The notes below the pieces were generated by a model. That model was not told the origin of the DNA. It ran no database searches and was given only the letters and a program-made list of their open reading frames with translations. The translations under genes were made by a program, and so were the position numbers. This document shows positions 22,111 through 33,459 of a DNA stretch of 64,000 nt, in pieces (positions within the stretch are counted from its first letter, which is position 1; each line of letters starts with the position of its first letter). This stretch comes from Lactarius indigo (lineage: Eukaryota > Basidiomycota > Agaricomycetes > Russulales > Russulaceae): positions 1 through 64,000 of the forward strand of contig JAFKAC010000186.1 in NCBI GenBank assembly GCA_025766275.1, given 5' to 3'.

Positions 22111-24139
22111 ATGACTTCCCTCAGCGTTGATTCCTCGACTTCGATGGTTGCCGGCCTACTCTCCCCGGAGTTGTCTGGCGAAGAGGCCGTTGACTTGGTT
22201 CTAAGGCAAAAGTCCCAGCCCACGATCACCCCGGACACCTCTAGCCCCGTGTCCTACGAGCGCAAGCTTGGGGACAGTGAGCTCTCGTTCTACCTTCATG
22301 GTAGAGCGACTGGAGTCAACGACATGTTTGCCCGCCCCACTCTTTGATCGTCAGTCAAATTAGCTCACACACCTTACGACAGGTATCTCCACTTGGGATT
22401 CAAGTCTCCTGAGCGTATCATGGTTTGGGGTAGGGTGCGCGCTGCGTGGGCCATATTGCGCATGCGGCATCCTCTGCTCGCGTCTAGGGTCGTAATGCGA
22501 GATTATGATGATCTCAGATTCGTGTATGCTCTTGCCGTTTTCGGGATGCTCGCTGATCTGATCGTGCGCACCCCTCGTTTTCTTTTTCGGCGCACAGTTA
22601 TAGTCCGCCTTTATCTCCCGAACAGGCCCTTACGGAGGCTAGCAGTCAACTCGAATATAGCCATCAGACGAAAGACGGTACGCCTAAGGCCGGGTTCTCA
22701 GTGCGGCCTGGCCCTTAGGTTGAACCCTTAGAATTAATCGAATCATATCTCAATGGCCCCCGCACTTTATCCAACGAGAGGTTATCATATCTGATCGTGT
22801 CACGGACGCCTAAGAAGCTGCTTACACCACCTTCTACACCACAGATTTCCGAGGTTTCTTCGGTCTGGCCGTCTGGGTGTCTCACAGACGATGACATTGT
22901 GACTGATTATGAGCTTTTTATTTGCGCTGCCCACTATATTGGCGACGGGATAGCAGCTAATCAATTCGCCAATGACTTTTTTGGCTTGTTGGGTTGTGCC
23001 AACTCACAGGAAGCAATGGAACAACTCGCCGCTGATGAATGGAAACAACGCTGTGGCCGGCGACTCCCACCAGATGTGCGTCTTCTCAAACAGTGTTGTT
23101 TCGCTGCTCGGCTCAAGTAGTGGATAGGTCCTAGCCCTTCCGGCGAGTGTAGAAGAAAACTTGGGGACAGATTCGAGCCGGTTCCGGCGCGTCGCTGGGC
23201 GCATCGACTTTCAGAACTTTTTGGACAAGCAAATCGTGAGGGTTTTGGCATTTGCAGCAATACCTTGTTTACCGGTTACCATTGCAGGGTGGACAAGCCT
23301 TTCCACGTAGAAGCGACCCAGTTCGCCACACTATCGTCTTGACAACATCTTTCGACGAAAAGCAAACTAAGGCGATGCTCAAGGCGTGCAAAGCGCGAGG
23401 CGTCTCCATTTCGAGCGCTATGTTCGCCATTTGCAATATTGCCTGGGCCAGGATGAGCCCCCAGGAGAAGCAAGAACTTCCAATGTAAGCCATTGTGGTA
23501 TTACCAATTGGGTCTCACCTCACGCGATTGGTCAGGATGATGTACGCAGCCATGAATATCCGCCCTTTCTTTCCCAAGCCCATCCATGACTCGTATTGGT
23601 TCCTCGCCGCAGGTTTCTTCAACATAGTTCTTCCAAACTTTATACCGGCTTCCTGTGACGTCTCCAAAACGTTTTGGCATCGCGCACGTAAAGCCAAAGA
23701 GCAGATTTCTCGAATCGCAAACAGCCCGATGATCAAGTCACGCAGCCGGGAAATGGCGATAAAGCGCGGGAAGCAGTTCCGTGCCTGGGCGAAGGAGGAC
23801 GACGAAAAGCAAGCTGGCGTGTCCATTTCGTCCGCGCCGAAACCGACTTCTGACAAGCCGCCCTCGCCGCCTCGCAGCCCGTCGGTTGCACTTCTCGGGC
23901 TTTCGCTCCTCGGAAATCTTGACAGTATCTATAAGCATGCGAGCTTTCCGGACATCAAGCTTCACACGTTGACGATTGGTTCTCGCCAGCGTCACAGCGG
24001 CATGCTGCTGTTCGGATATACATTCGCGGGAAAACTATGGATCAGCCTCGGATACGATGAGAACGGTTTTGACCGCGGGACGGTTGATTTATTCTGGGCG
24101 AATGTGGACGCGGCTGTTCATGAACTTCTAATTGAGTGA
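22111..24139 (+). CDS. CoA-dependent acyltransferase-like protein (BAHD/condensation fold)
   Basis: Seven exons join in frame from MTSLSVDSSTSMVAGLLSPE to VDAAVHELLIE, roughly 560 residues. Introns lie near 22319-22380, 22519-22600, 22680-22731, 23074-23128, 23237-23287 and 23485-23534. The key motif is HxxxDG, here HYIGDG at about 22930-22947. This is the catalytic histidine signature of the CoA-dependent acyltransferase superfamily (alcohol acetyltransferases, BAHD enzymes, NRPS condensation domains). Upstream the WAILRMRHPLLASRV stretch fits the N-terminal lobe of the same fold. A C-terminal region, LHTLTIGSRQRHSGMLLFGY, suits the second lobe. The DFGWG motif of BAHD enzymes is not evident. 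The acceptor substrate cannot be predicted, and the neighbours do not form an obvious biosynthetic cluster. Confidence 0.68.
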
Positions 24140-24930
24140 CACTCTAGACAATTTGAACGTGTCTTCGCCAAGCAAACTAGTCACCTTGCTCCGCAAGGCC
24201 CTCTAGCAAGTGGAATCGCCAATAATGTTTGTTCACTTGTAGTGTCCACAGACGACGTCCATCATATGTTATGTTATGTTATGAACAACTACTTCTGGCA
24301 CCTCAGAACATCGAGCAAGGTCATAGTCGACAAGGTCGGCCCATACTGTACGGTTTATGAACTGCCATAGGAAGACTGGCACATCTTTGCTGGGTATTCA
24401 TTCCGATCTGCTGTGGCAGTTTCACTGGGTGCGATGCTGTATACTCTACAGAGCTCCTCCTTGGAGAGAAAGGTAACCTTGCTTCAATCGGGAGGTTCAA
24501 ATCACTAAGGAACTAATTCCCTTTCCTGAACAACAACAAAAGCCTTGCCAGCTTATGCACATCGCCCTGACTGACAACTGACTTGGTCTGAGAGTTTAAA
24601 TATAAAAGGAGGGTGTATATACAAAAGTACCTGTGATTGGGAGTCTCTACTCTCCGCATCGAGTCGAAGAGAGTCTGACTCTCTGCGTACCACCAATGAC
24701 ATTCCCTTTATGGTGTGTGAGTAATGTACGAAAAATGAATTGGCTGGTTTCCGGTTTTCCGGGGTTTCGAAACCCGGAAACCGTTGTCGGGAACTTCCGG
24801 ACTTCTTTGTTGTATTCCTCTTGTTTTTTCGGGTTACAGAATGGTTGGCACTTCAATCCTATCCTATGATCTCTACCCTCGAGGTTCGGGGTAGTATGGG
24901 TCCATTTACAATGTGCGGCAGGTCATCCAA
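24140..24930. other. Intergenic region with a third partial copy of the PNGase A 3' flank
   Basis: The segment at 24161-24190 matches the block after PNGase A copy 1. The segment at about 24365-24475 (GGAAGACTGGCACATC and on to TTGGAGAGAAAGG) matches 27795-27905 after copy 2. A TATAAAA string stands at 24601. A palindromic stretch, GGGTTTCGAAACCC-like, lies near 24760-24778. No coding region is supported. Confidence 0.45.
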
Positions 24931-24940
24931 TGCCAGGGAA

Positions 24941-24957
24941 ACGCGTCAGCGACGCGT
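24941..24957. promoter_or_regulatory. ACGCGTC inverted repeat upstream of PNGase A copy 2
   Basis: ACGCGTCAGCGACGCGT keeps both 7-bp arms of the palindrome seen before copy 1, with a changed 3-bp centre. It lies about 154 bp before the start codon. Confidence 0.5.
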
Positions 24958-25110
24958 CTTGTTTGAGAATCTTTCACTGTCGTTCGCGGAATAGTTCACA
25001 CCGTCCTTCTCACTCCCTCGCTTCTCTATGTGCCCGCCTTCACTTCTTTTTTTTCCCACTCATTTATAGTGGTTGGCCCCCACACCTACTGCCACCAAGC
25101 AAAGCCCACC

Positions 25111-27417
25111 ATGCTTCAGCGTATTCTATTTCCGCAATTCCTTTCTCTCTTGTTGTTACTCTTGTGCGCAAGCTATGGCTACTGTGTTCGTCTAGTCGAC
25201 TTTCAAGTCGCCCAACCACCACCCCTTCCGCAGGAAGCAAAGCAGTGTGTTGTCCCCATCCTTCAGTAAGTACTGTTACCTTGCTGCATGCGTGTTCACC
25301 TCGATTGGCTCTTAGGCGTACATTTGGATTCTCCTTTGGACAGTACGTACTGTTGTCTACTTTCGCCGCGTATATGCTGTGCTGATGTCGTGGATTTCAG
25401 TCCCGAGGTGGTCGAGTTTTCGTGCGTGATCCATTATTTTACCTTTCTGCCGTCCTCGTTGACGACTCGTTTTTAGACCACCAACGGACTGCGGTACCCC
25501 CGGCTCTTGGACCGGGATCAGCCTTAACTTTACCGTCACAAGCAATGGAACACAGTTCGACCGTCTCGGAATTTTTACCTTCCAGAATGTCGAAAGTTTG
25601 TCCATTTCCCACTATTAAAAAAATATGCTCGATATCTTCGACGGGTCAAATAGTTTGGCGAACTTCGACACCGGAGCCAGTCAAAGGCGACGGCATAATC
25701 TGGACGTACCTCAAGGACGTAACGCGCTTCACACCACTTTTCTCCAAACCCGGTACATTTATTTTGCAACTCGACAACCTCATTCAGACAGGGCTCGATG
25801 GCGAATATGCCAGTGAATTTTATTTACTCCTACAATTCTACCAAGAATACTCAGAAATCTTGTGTAGCGACACTCGAAGCAACGTTTTTCGCGTCTTCGT
25901 CACAATTCCCGCCCGCACCGCAAGCAGACTTGATCGTTCCGCTGACTACGCTCGCTAATAATACAGGCAACGACGCATCCGTCCCTCCCGGCTTTTCAGT
26001 GAGTCCTCTGAACCCCGTGTTTGTCCCGAACAATTGCAACTCTCTACTTTGTTTAGCTCAACGTCACACTGCCTCGAAATGCTGTTGCGGCATTTGCCGA
26101 GTTGCAAGCCTCTGGAAATGGCAACGAGGAGTTCTGGGTGTGTTTTTTTTTCTCACTGTCTGTCAGAACCTCCTGGCCCTGATTGCTGCAACGTGGTGCT
26201 AGTACTTCAACGTTCCCAACCGGTTCCTCGGCGAATTTCCTGATGGGATAACATTCGGTGAAGGACCGTTCCGCGAGGTCCGTGTCCTGGTGGATGGGCA
26301 AGTTGCGGGCGTTGCCTTTCCCTATGCCGTTATATTCACAGGCGGCATAGTACCTACTGCGTGGAGGTATGTCCTACCATTGTGCCATCGTGCCTCAGTC
26401 ATCCTTAGTAAGCTCCAGACCAATCACATCCTATGGCGCCTTAGATCTGCCCGTTTATCATCTTGATCTCACACCGTTTATCCCTATTCTCACTGATGGC
26501 GAACCGCACAACATCACCCTTGACGTCGCGTCCGCTGAGCCAGATCACCAGATTAACCAGAACTGGTTTCTTTCTGGCTTGTTACAAGTGAAGCTCGACT
26601 CCTCAACCGCACCCACTACGGGGAAAATTACGCGATATGAGGCGTCAAACTTTGCTACGTCGAGCGCGTCGTCATCTGCACCTGGCGTAGATGTGAACAT
26701 CACTCTTGAGGCATCGCGTCGCGTACATATCGAAGCCGAGATCATAGCTGGGAGCGGGACACGAACCAAAGTGGTATTCTCACAGAATATGGAATTTAGG
26801 AACGTACAGAACTATCTCCAAAACTTTACTACGCAGGTTTGTTTCTGTGAAAAGACCAATGGCCGTCACCATTCGTACTTATTTCGGATTTTTTAGAACC
26901 TTTTCCAGGTCACTTCTGGTCAGGTTTTCTCGAAACACAATGGCGAGATAGCACTGCTGGATACCTTCTCATATCCTCTCATCGTCAATTTTACCGTCAC
27001 ATCACCAGACGGCTCAAACTGTATGCACTATCCCTACTCGTATCTCCTCCACAAACTAACCACTTCTTCTAAGTCTCGACGGAAGTTGACCACTCGTATA
27101 ACCGCATCCTCCTCCCTGCACCATTCATCTTGGGCACCTCCATCGCTGAACGCCAGCTCGCGGGAGGGTCGTTCCACATCGCATCGACTGGTAACACCGG
27201 TTCCAACGGAACTAGCAACAACACGTTCAACTATCACGACACTGCGGGCAATACATACACGCGGCAGGTCAACGCTTTTAGCAATGTCATCACTTTTGAC
27301 CATCAAGGCGGAAACCTCGCGTCCAGCCCCGTTGCCGACCGATCTCCTGCGGTTTCGCCCGTACAAGGAGGCATGAAGGCGCGGCTGCCAGGTGGCAGGG
27401 TGATTGGTGGTACTTGA
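25111..27417 (+). CDS. Peptide-N4-(N-acetyl-beta-glucosaminyl)asparagine amidase A (PNGase A)
   Basis: Predicted secreted or vacuolar amidase that releases N-glycans from glycopeptides (PNGase A family). About 11 exons join in frame to some 580-590 residues. The N-terminus, MLQRILFPQFLSLLLLLLCA, is a strong signal peptide. It is followed by family landmarks: PPTDCGTPGSW, GIFTFQNVEIWRTSTPEP, GDGIIWTYLKDVTRF, EYATTLEATFF, VAAFAELQASGNGNEEFW, FREVRVLVDGQVAGVAFPYA, VIFTGGIVPTAWRPI, LDLPVYHLDLTPFIPIL, QNWFLSGLLQVKLD and a C-terminal VEVDHSYN-type region (EVDHSYNRILLPAPF). Several NxT/NxS sequons suggest the enzyme is itself glycosylated. One acceptor follows TGTGTAG rather than the nearer CTCAG, because only that keeps the frame. 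It is the intact sister of the pseudogene at 16818. Confidence 0.85.
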
Positions 27418-28080
27418 ACGGTATATGGTAATATTACTATGTCTGGGATCCCTGGTGTTGAACGTTGATCGTTGATCGTTAAATCATGGTGTTGAATTGG
27501 GTCGCCCGATCAACGGCTGAAGCGCTGAAGTTGGATACCATAGAAACGAGTCACGTGATCAACGTGAAGCAAGACGAGAAGTGAACAAGCCGACACGCTA
27601 GACTCTGGATCGATACCAGCCACGAATGGCTTGCATGTATGACCCAAGACATCAGCTTCTGACGCCGCGTTAGGACCGACCAGTTGGAACATTATTTTAA
27701 ACCATTCGTCGTGAGAAAGCGCCGAGTATTATGTCTTCGGCGAACAGACCCTGTCAGACGCGAAACGATGACGATGACGAGATAACTGTACGAACAGGGA
27801 AGACCGCCACACCTATGCTGGATGTAAATTTTGATCTGCTGCCTGGCGATGTTGCTGAATTCGATGCTGTATGCACCACGGATCTTCTTGGAGAGAACGG
27901 TACAGTAATCTTCGCTTCAGTGGGAATAAAGGGACTGGTTCACTCCACAGGTCGCAACAAGAGCTCTACGAGTTTACGTACGCCAGCGCCGCCCGGGCCA
28001 GTGATTGGTGACGACAGCGATACCCGCATTACCAGCGAGTTCCTGCTTCTTTGATGAGCTGACACTCCGAAGGATGTTAT
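27418..28080 (+). other. 3' flank of PNGase A with a 107-residue open frame of unknown status
   Basis: The open frame at 27731-28054 begins MSSANRPCQTRNDDDDEITV and contains LLPGDVAEFDAVCTTDLLGE. Its 5' half recurs, broken, at 19381-19440 and 24365-24475, always downstream of PNGase A or the acyltransferase. It is therefore part of a duplicated block. Whether it encodes a protein or is an exon relic cannot be decided. GTTGATCGTTGATCGTT at 27464 is a short tandem repeat. Confidence 0.3.
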
Positions 28081-28099
28081 TATTAGCCTACAGTCAACA

Positions 28100-28509
28100 G
28101 GAACTAAGTTGGAGGATATGCGTAAAATAGTTAACAGCAACAAACATCAGGCCGAACTCCTAGAAGTTCTGACGCTTATTTGTCGTCAAAGGAGCGACGC
28201 ACCCGCTCGACAGTTCTCCGTCCTTTCATGCAATGGCAAGAAGACCGGGCACTTTCACCAATATCTTGATGATCATATCGGTTATTTTGAATTGTGCCTG
28301 TCGGTAGCGCGTCGGTATGTATATGACTCGAGGCGTTTGAAGAAGTCCCTCGATACCCCGAAGAGATCGATGAGGGCTTCCTGACTCGCATCAGCATTCT
28401 TGATTGCTTGGCAGACACACGGAGGTAGTTTCGCAGAGAAATTAAGGAACGCGCTGAGCATGAGGGGGGTCCGAACGTCGGCGGCGATTCTTTTGTGGAG
28501 CGAATACAT
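28100..28509 (-). pseudogene. Relic of the N-terminal region of a fungal STAND/NLR-type protein
   Basis: Read from the minus strand, the fragment begins with RIAADVRTPLMLSAFLNFSA, then LPPCVCQAIKNADASQEALI and DLFGVSRDFFKRLESYT. After a frame slip it continues MIIKILVKVPGLLAIA and stops at TGA. The pattern (a helical domain with LFG...FFKRLE.YT and a following ILAxxLAIA helix) is one I recognise from the N-terminal helical region of agaricomycete NACHT/WD-type proteins. No nucleotide-binding domain follows. It is a short decayed fragment. The assignment rests on memory of the family and should be checked. Confidence 0.5.
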
Positions 28510-29600
28510 TATGGCGCCGGCGCTGGTAGTTCACGCTGGCAAGTGCACATGGTGAGAATTAAAATAACTTCCGTTGAGCGTTGCGGAGAACGCGTAAACA
28601 CTGCAGGCATATTATGGTGTCATACTGAAAATGGGAATGAGTTGTAAAACGCCCATAAGTTAGTAAGAGGGCGTTGAGAGTCGAGATTGAGTTCTCGAAA
28701 TAACTTTGCAACGAGGCACGGAAACAACTTGAATGTCACTGGTGGAGTTAGCTTACTCTAAACTTGTTGGCTCAGGGCCTCTGGCTGTGTACTGCAAACA
28801 GAAGTGTGAGCCCTCAGGGGAGTTCCATAATCTCGGATGAAGGATGGATTGACTCCGGCCGAGGCGGGTCAAACATAACAATTGAGTCGATTACCAACCT
28901 GAGTGAGCAGCACATGGGCAGGGACCAGTGACGTTTATAGTAACAACCATGGAATCAACATCAGTTGATGAACCACTCCAATACGTACTGTTTTATTGGT
29001 GCCAGTCGAATTGCAAGCGTGACGGCGCCGTTCTTCGTAGGACCACACCACAAATTCACCATGATCGCCTTGGTGATCCCACACGTCCCATGTATTTGGA
29101 TGTTGAGCAGTACTCTGGACCAGGGCCGCATCATACGTTCCTCCGGTTCTCACGGTACCAGGTGAGATTCGGCTTGGCCATAGCTATGTGGATTGCTGTG
29201 TTGGCTTCACGCTGTAGTCAGTATCCACGCATCACCCAATGAGAAGAAAGCGAACTGAAAATGAAACGCCGGCTGTCGGATGTCGGAATTTCGGGTCTCA
29301 GCTGGTGTACGTTCAAGTTGATGGACAAATATACTTTGTCCATACGATCAGTTCATGTGCTTTGACTTACCCACATGGGTACCATCAACGTATCAATGCT
29401 TGTGGCCATATGATCAACAAGAAATTGCCGCACGGAGTACCGAGCCGCCCTTCCGTCGATCGAGCCCTCTCTTTGGCTCAACATCACCGCGAACGTAGTG
29501 GCTCAGATGATTCGGTTTCGAAGTTGCTACGGAACAATTGGGGCGTCTGTGCCGTTCCGTTGCACCATCTGAGTCAGTCACAGCGCTGATGAGAACCCCA
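28510..29600. other. Gene-free stretch upstream of DUF6534 copy 6
   Basis: Open frames at 28928-29242 and 29239-29589 have no recognisable motif and no splice partners. The upstream block of the tandem array is not present here, so copy 6 is not a simple sixth unit. Confidence 0.4.
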
Positions 29601-29606
29601 GGCTAT

Positions 29607-29614
29607 GCTATATT
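29607..29614 (+). promoter_or_regulatory. TATA-like element of DUF6534 copy 6
   Basis: GCTATATT lies 98 bp before the start codon, one mismatch from the array consensus. Confidence 0.45.
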
Positions 29615-29711
29615 GCCCAGGTCATCCCGTGTATCCCCCTCCCCGTCTTTGGAATAAGGCGTAGGGCCCTCTATCTGAACTTTCGAGCCATACCTCGTCC
29701 GATCGTTCACC

Positions 29712-31398
29712 ATGTCGGCTCCTCTCTTGGCACAACTTATTCCAAATATCGCAGAAATGTAGGTGCCCTGTGTCGTTTCTAATGTAGCTCTCATCCTGAC
29801 TTGCCTCGTCTCCCTCAGAACTGCCCCTCTGGTGAGCTTGTTAGTCGTCTCACATTTGTCGCCCTTAATTTACGCTTTCCTACTCTTCAGCTGCTGGGGA
29901 CCGTGTGGAACTGGATGTTATATGGCGTTCTGGTGGTTCAGACCTGTGAGTTACTCTCTGCGCCTCCTAGGGTTATGTCCATCTCACATCGGGTCGAGAT
30001 GTATACGGTTACAATTTCCCGGACGATGGAATACCGCTTAAGTTACTGGGCACGTACACTCTTTGACCATCTGCGTTCCCTTTTCAAATGACACCTCTAT
30101 AGTGTACGCGGTATTCTTAGTAGAAACATTGCAGACAGCACTCACCGGAGCGGACCTCTACCATTGGTTCGTTTCTGGCTTCGGCAACCTGGAACGCCTC
30201 ACCTCGCCCTTTGCGTCCCCTTTCGATGTGCCCATTATCGGTGCCATAGTTTCATTAACCGTCCAATCGTTTTTCGTGTATCGCATCTGGGTACTCAGCG
30301 GGAGGACGTCCTGGCTTCTATGCCTAATCATCTGTCTCGTGAGCCAAGTCCCGTACCAACATCTCATGCCCAACACTTTCCTCTTTTCAGGTCTCTGTCT
30401 TTGACGCAATTGCCTCCGTTGGTGGGGGTGTCTATGTAAGTCTCCAATGTCCCAAGTTGTTTCCGAATTGGCTCACATCCGCAGGTACACGTACTCCAGA
30501 AATTCGCCAGTGGCCGGATACTAAAAATCCTTGCGTTGGTGGGTCCGCCATTTCAGAAATATGTCCCACACTTCTGGCTAATTAGGACAATGCTCAGACT
30601 TGGCTGGGCGGAAATACCATGGCCGACCTCGTTATCACCGGGTCAATGCTCTATTACGTAAAGTACCGGCACTTTGGGTGTAGAAGATCGTTCTAAGTTT
30701 CCTTCTCTCCACCATTGACACAGCTGGGAAGACGACGAGCTGATGGTTACTTTAGCGACCACGCCTTATCCCGAATTGTGGTTTTGGCGGTCGAGACCAA
30801 CATATTGACAAGTAAGTGGACTCCGGGCTCTGGTATGCTTCTTGGTTCAATTCAAACCTTGCCTTTAGCTACAATAGGTATTGTAGCGCTCGTAATGGTT
30901 GCCGTATACCCCGTGAGTGATCTTAAGTGGTGCAAGTTCTCTAATCAATTCCATACCCTAATATAGGACAAGAACTGGTACACCTGCCCGTATGTCCCTA
31001 CTCGTCTCTCTATCACATTTACGTTTGACGCCGTCCCACAGAACTGCCATCATGGGAAAACTGTGAGACCATCAATCCGTGGTTTTCACACACTTCTAAC
31101 AGCCGACACAGATATTCCAATACGCTCCTCGTCTCTTTGAATAATCGGATCACCCTCCGCGATCCGCCAATCCGCGCAGCTCGAGATAGACCTCCAACTA
31201 TGGTGGTCCCCGTCACCTCCCGCTCCAGAGTCCTACCGGGTATCGTGCATCTGGATTTAGAGAAACCCTCTGCCGCATTTGCGGCGCGGCAATCGGGTGA
31301 TAGTGGAACCAGGGTCTTTGGTGAGCAACACGACCATCGACTATTCGTTTCTTCGACTTGTTGTCTGACCCACCCGCCATTTTGTAGACATTGCGTAA
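29712..31398 (+). CDS. DUF6534 seven-helix membrane protein, copy 6
   Basis: A dispersed paralog with the same 14-exon plan, reading MSAPLLAQLIPNIAEITAPL at the start and ending in a DIA stop. Core segments are LLGTVWNWMLYGVLVVQ, VYAVFLVETLQTALTGADLY, VPIIGAIVSLTVQSFFVYRI, TWLGGNTMADLVITGSMLYY, RIVVLAVETNILT and AIMGKLYSNTLLVSLNNR. The intron after exon 4 begins GC rather than GT (30050-30051); the nearby GT would break the frame. The hydrophilic tail is divergent and proline/arginine-rich. It is closer in several positions (TAPL, LLGTVWNW, VPIIGAIVSL) to copy 7 than to the array. Confidence 0.83.
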
Positions 31399-32100
31399 TT
31401 AGAGTGGTCCACGAACAATACATCTTTTAACGCCATACACTACGACGTTGACGTGGACAAGTAATTTTATTTAGAGATCTAGCATAGCGACGGACGCTGT
31501 AAGGCGTAGTTATTTCCGCGGAATTAATGTCCCCCCCTCCCCCCCCCCCGATGTACTGCGCATTGTGTACTCTACTGGCTAGAGATTCGTTCTAAATACT
31601 CAAATCCTATTCCTCCAAGTCGAGGGAAATCACATCAATGAAACGACGTGACCAATGTAGGACTAGCGCTAGTACGGGAAACCCCTCATGTCCGAGGCAA
31701 CCTCTTTAATGTATCGATTGGTTCTCCCTCAGCTACTCAGTTGTGTCGGCGTAGAAGACCAACCGCTGGTACGAGCTATCCAAATGCCTGTACATCGGGT
31801 CAAAACGAGATAAAAATTGGACAGGCTCACGTTCTCAGCTGGCCGCTGCTCATAGTCAAAAACTCCTGCCAACTCAGCCTCATTAGTAGAAAGATATGGT
31901 GTCTGAACGCTCCGTGTAGCACCGCGCCGCCCATACCGACTCTGGAACCAAGACTAAGCCCGTTGGCGACGCCCATATGACCGATCATGACAATGACGTG
32001 ATAACAAGCGCATTCGGGTCATAAATTGGACTAATACGTGATAGTAGGGTCAAGCGGCTACTGTACTTCTATTGGTACAATGTTCCACATCTTCGTCTGG
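31399..32100. other. Intergenic region after DUF6534 copy 6
   Basis: Contains a C-rich low-complexity run at about 31531-31550. No coding region is supported. The frame at 31648-31980 shows no motif. Confidence 0.4.
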
Positions 32101-32103
32101 GCC

Positions 32104-33448
32104 TTACAAGATTTCTCTGATGGTTGCACTCTTGTGTATGTGGTAATATTGTTCTAATGGGACGGATAAACTTTGACGAGATTCATGTTGTCGCCTTTTG
32201 GGATAATGGCGGCACATATCACATGGGAGGTTTTCCCTGGAGTTGTCGACAGCTACGGGGCGACCAGAAAGCCGGCGACCAGCGATGAACTTATTTAGGG
32301 CCCCGGATGTCAATGGTTGCCCCTCTAAGTTTAGCGTCTGCAGGGCTGGCAAGGCTTTCGCGACCATATTTTCGGCGGAATCTTCGAGCAGTGTGACCAC
32401 CAGCCCTGCCAACCGATCACACACCCGCATCGTCCCCACTGCGATGGGTGGGCGGAAGCCATTCCGCGGGATCTGCATTGTCTCTCGTAGACAGAGGCCG
32501 TTCGTCGAAAGTAGCGATGGAAAGTTGGCGCATATTGGAGATGATAAGGGTAGATTAGAGTTGGCTGAGGAACTGGATCATGAACGGAACCTGAAATTCA
32601 GGCACGCAATTGATTTTCAGATCGAAATAACGGGGATGGCGATCCGCTTGTGAGCGACCAAGGCCGATGTGGGGCGCCACAGCCACCAGAATGTACACGC
32701 GCACGTCTCAACTCGGCTAGCTTGTGATATTCTGCGCGGCTGATGAAATCGATGAACTGGAGTAGATGGGGGGATGGACGATATCTTCAGAAGCGAATGT
32801 TATTGTGAAGTCGACGAGTTGGGGGGTGTGGGGGTGTCTCGATTTGGGCCACGAATTCATCCAAATACCTGCGAGTGCCAAAGAAGTGAAACCGGGTAAG
32901 AGCAAGAAGGACAGCCCGTATTAGGGGGACGGCAGGTATCTGATCAGGAGAAAACACCCAATGAGCAAATGCCAACATCGTCAACATATCTCCGAACGAC
33001 ATATTGAGGTATTCAAACCGTTTGGTCAACCCAACTAAACCGGTGGCCATTGTCCCAGCCGAAATGGGCCCATGATTATAGGGCATATGGACAAGTCGGA
33101 GCTTGACGAGATCCCTGGCCGACTGGAGAAATGTTGGGGAAGTCAGAAAAGGAATGCCGGCCAAGGTGAATTTCTGTAAACATGGAGCATATCCACCAAG
33201 ATATCCACCCAATAACGAAGTGAGAAGAGACGGTATAATCTGTCAATCCACCGATGAGAGCTTCAGCGCTCAGCATCAGGATCGTGATAGATTCGATAGA
33301 AGTCAAATATTCGTAAGAAGACGTTGTCTGGGAGCACGTCGATCGCCGTTGCTTGTTTATTTATAACTTGTGCGCCACTGAAGTGAGTGCCCGTTGCGTT
33401 GCGAAAGCCACACAGGAATTGGGACACCGACGTACTCTTAGCAAACAT
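32104..33448 (-). pseudogene. F-box/LRR protein relic (agaricomycete family)
   Basis: On the minus strand, the fragment starts near 33448 and gives an F-box core, TAIDVLPDNVFLRIFDFYRI, at 33355-33300. The frame is then lost. A second piece at 33212-32787 contains FTLAGIPFLTSPTFLQSARD, LTKRFEYLNMSF and LLALTRFHFFGTRRYLDEFV, typical of the leucine-rich part of these proteins. A last piece at 32478-32104 contains MVAKALPALQTLNLEGQPL and FIAGRRLSGRPV, the usual C-terminus. Order and orientation are right, but the pieces lie in different frames with stops between them. In life this family provides substrate adaptors for SCF ubiquitin ligases. This copy is dead. Confidence 0.75.
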
Positions 33449-33459
33449 TCCTTTCTCCG

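Noticed and set aside
24599..24607. TATAAAA string as promoter of PNGase A copy 2
   Set aside because: It is about 500 bp from the start codon, and copy 1 has no counterpart. The TTTATAG string near 25064, shared by both copies, is the better candidate.
16818..27417. A functional glycan-processing gene cluster (PNGase A plus sugar-nucleotide transporter)
   Set aside because: The transporter and one PNGase A copy are broken, and the acyltransferase has no evident glycan role, so co-function is not supported.
28928..29589. Two consecutive plus-strand open frames upstream of DUF6534 copy 6
   Set aside because: No family signature and no plausible intron joining them; treated as intergenic.
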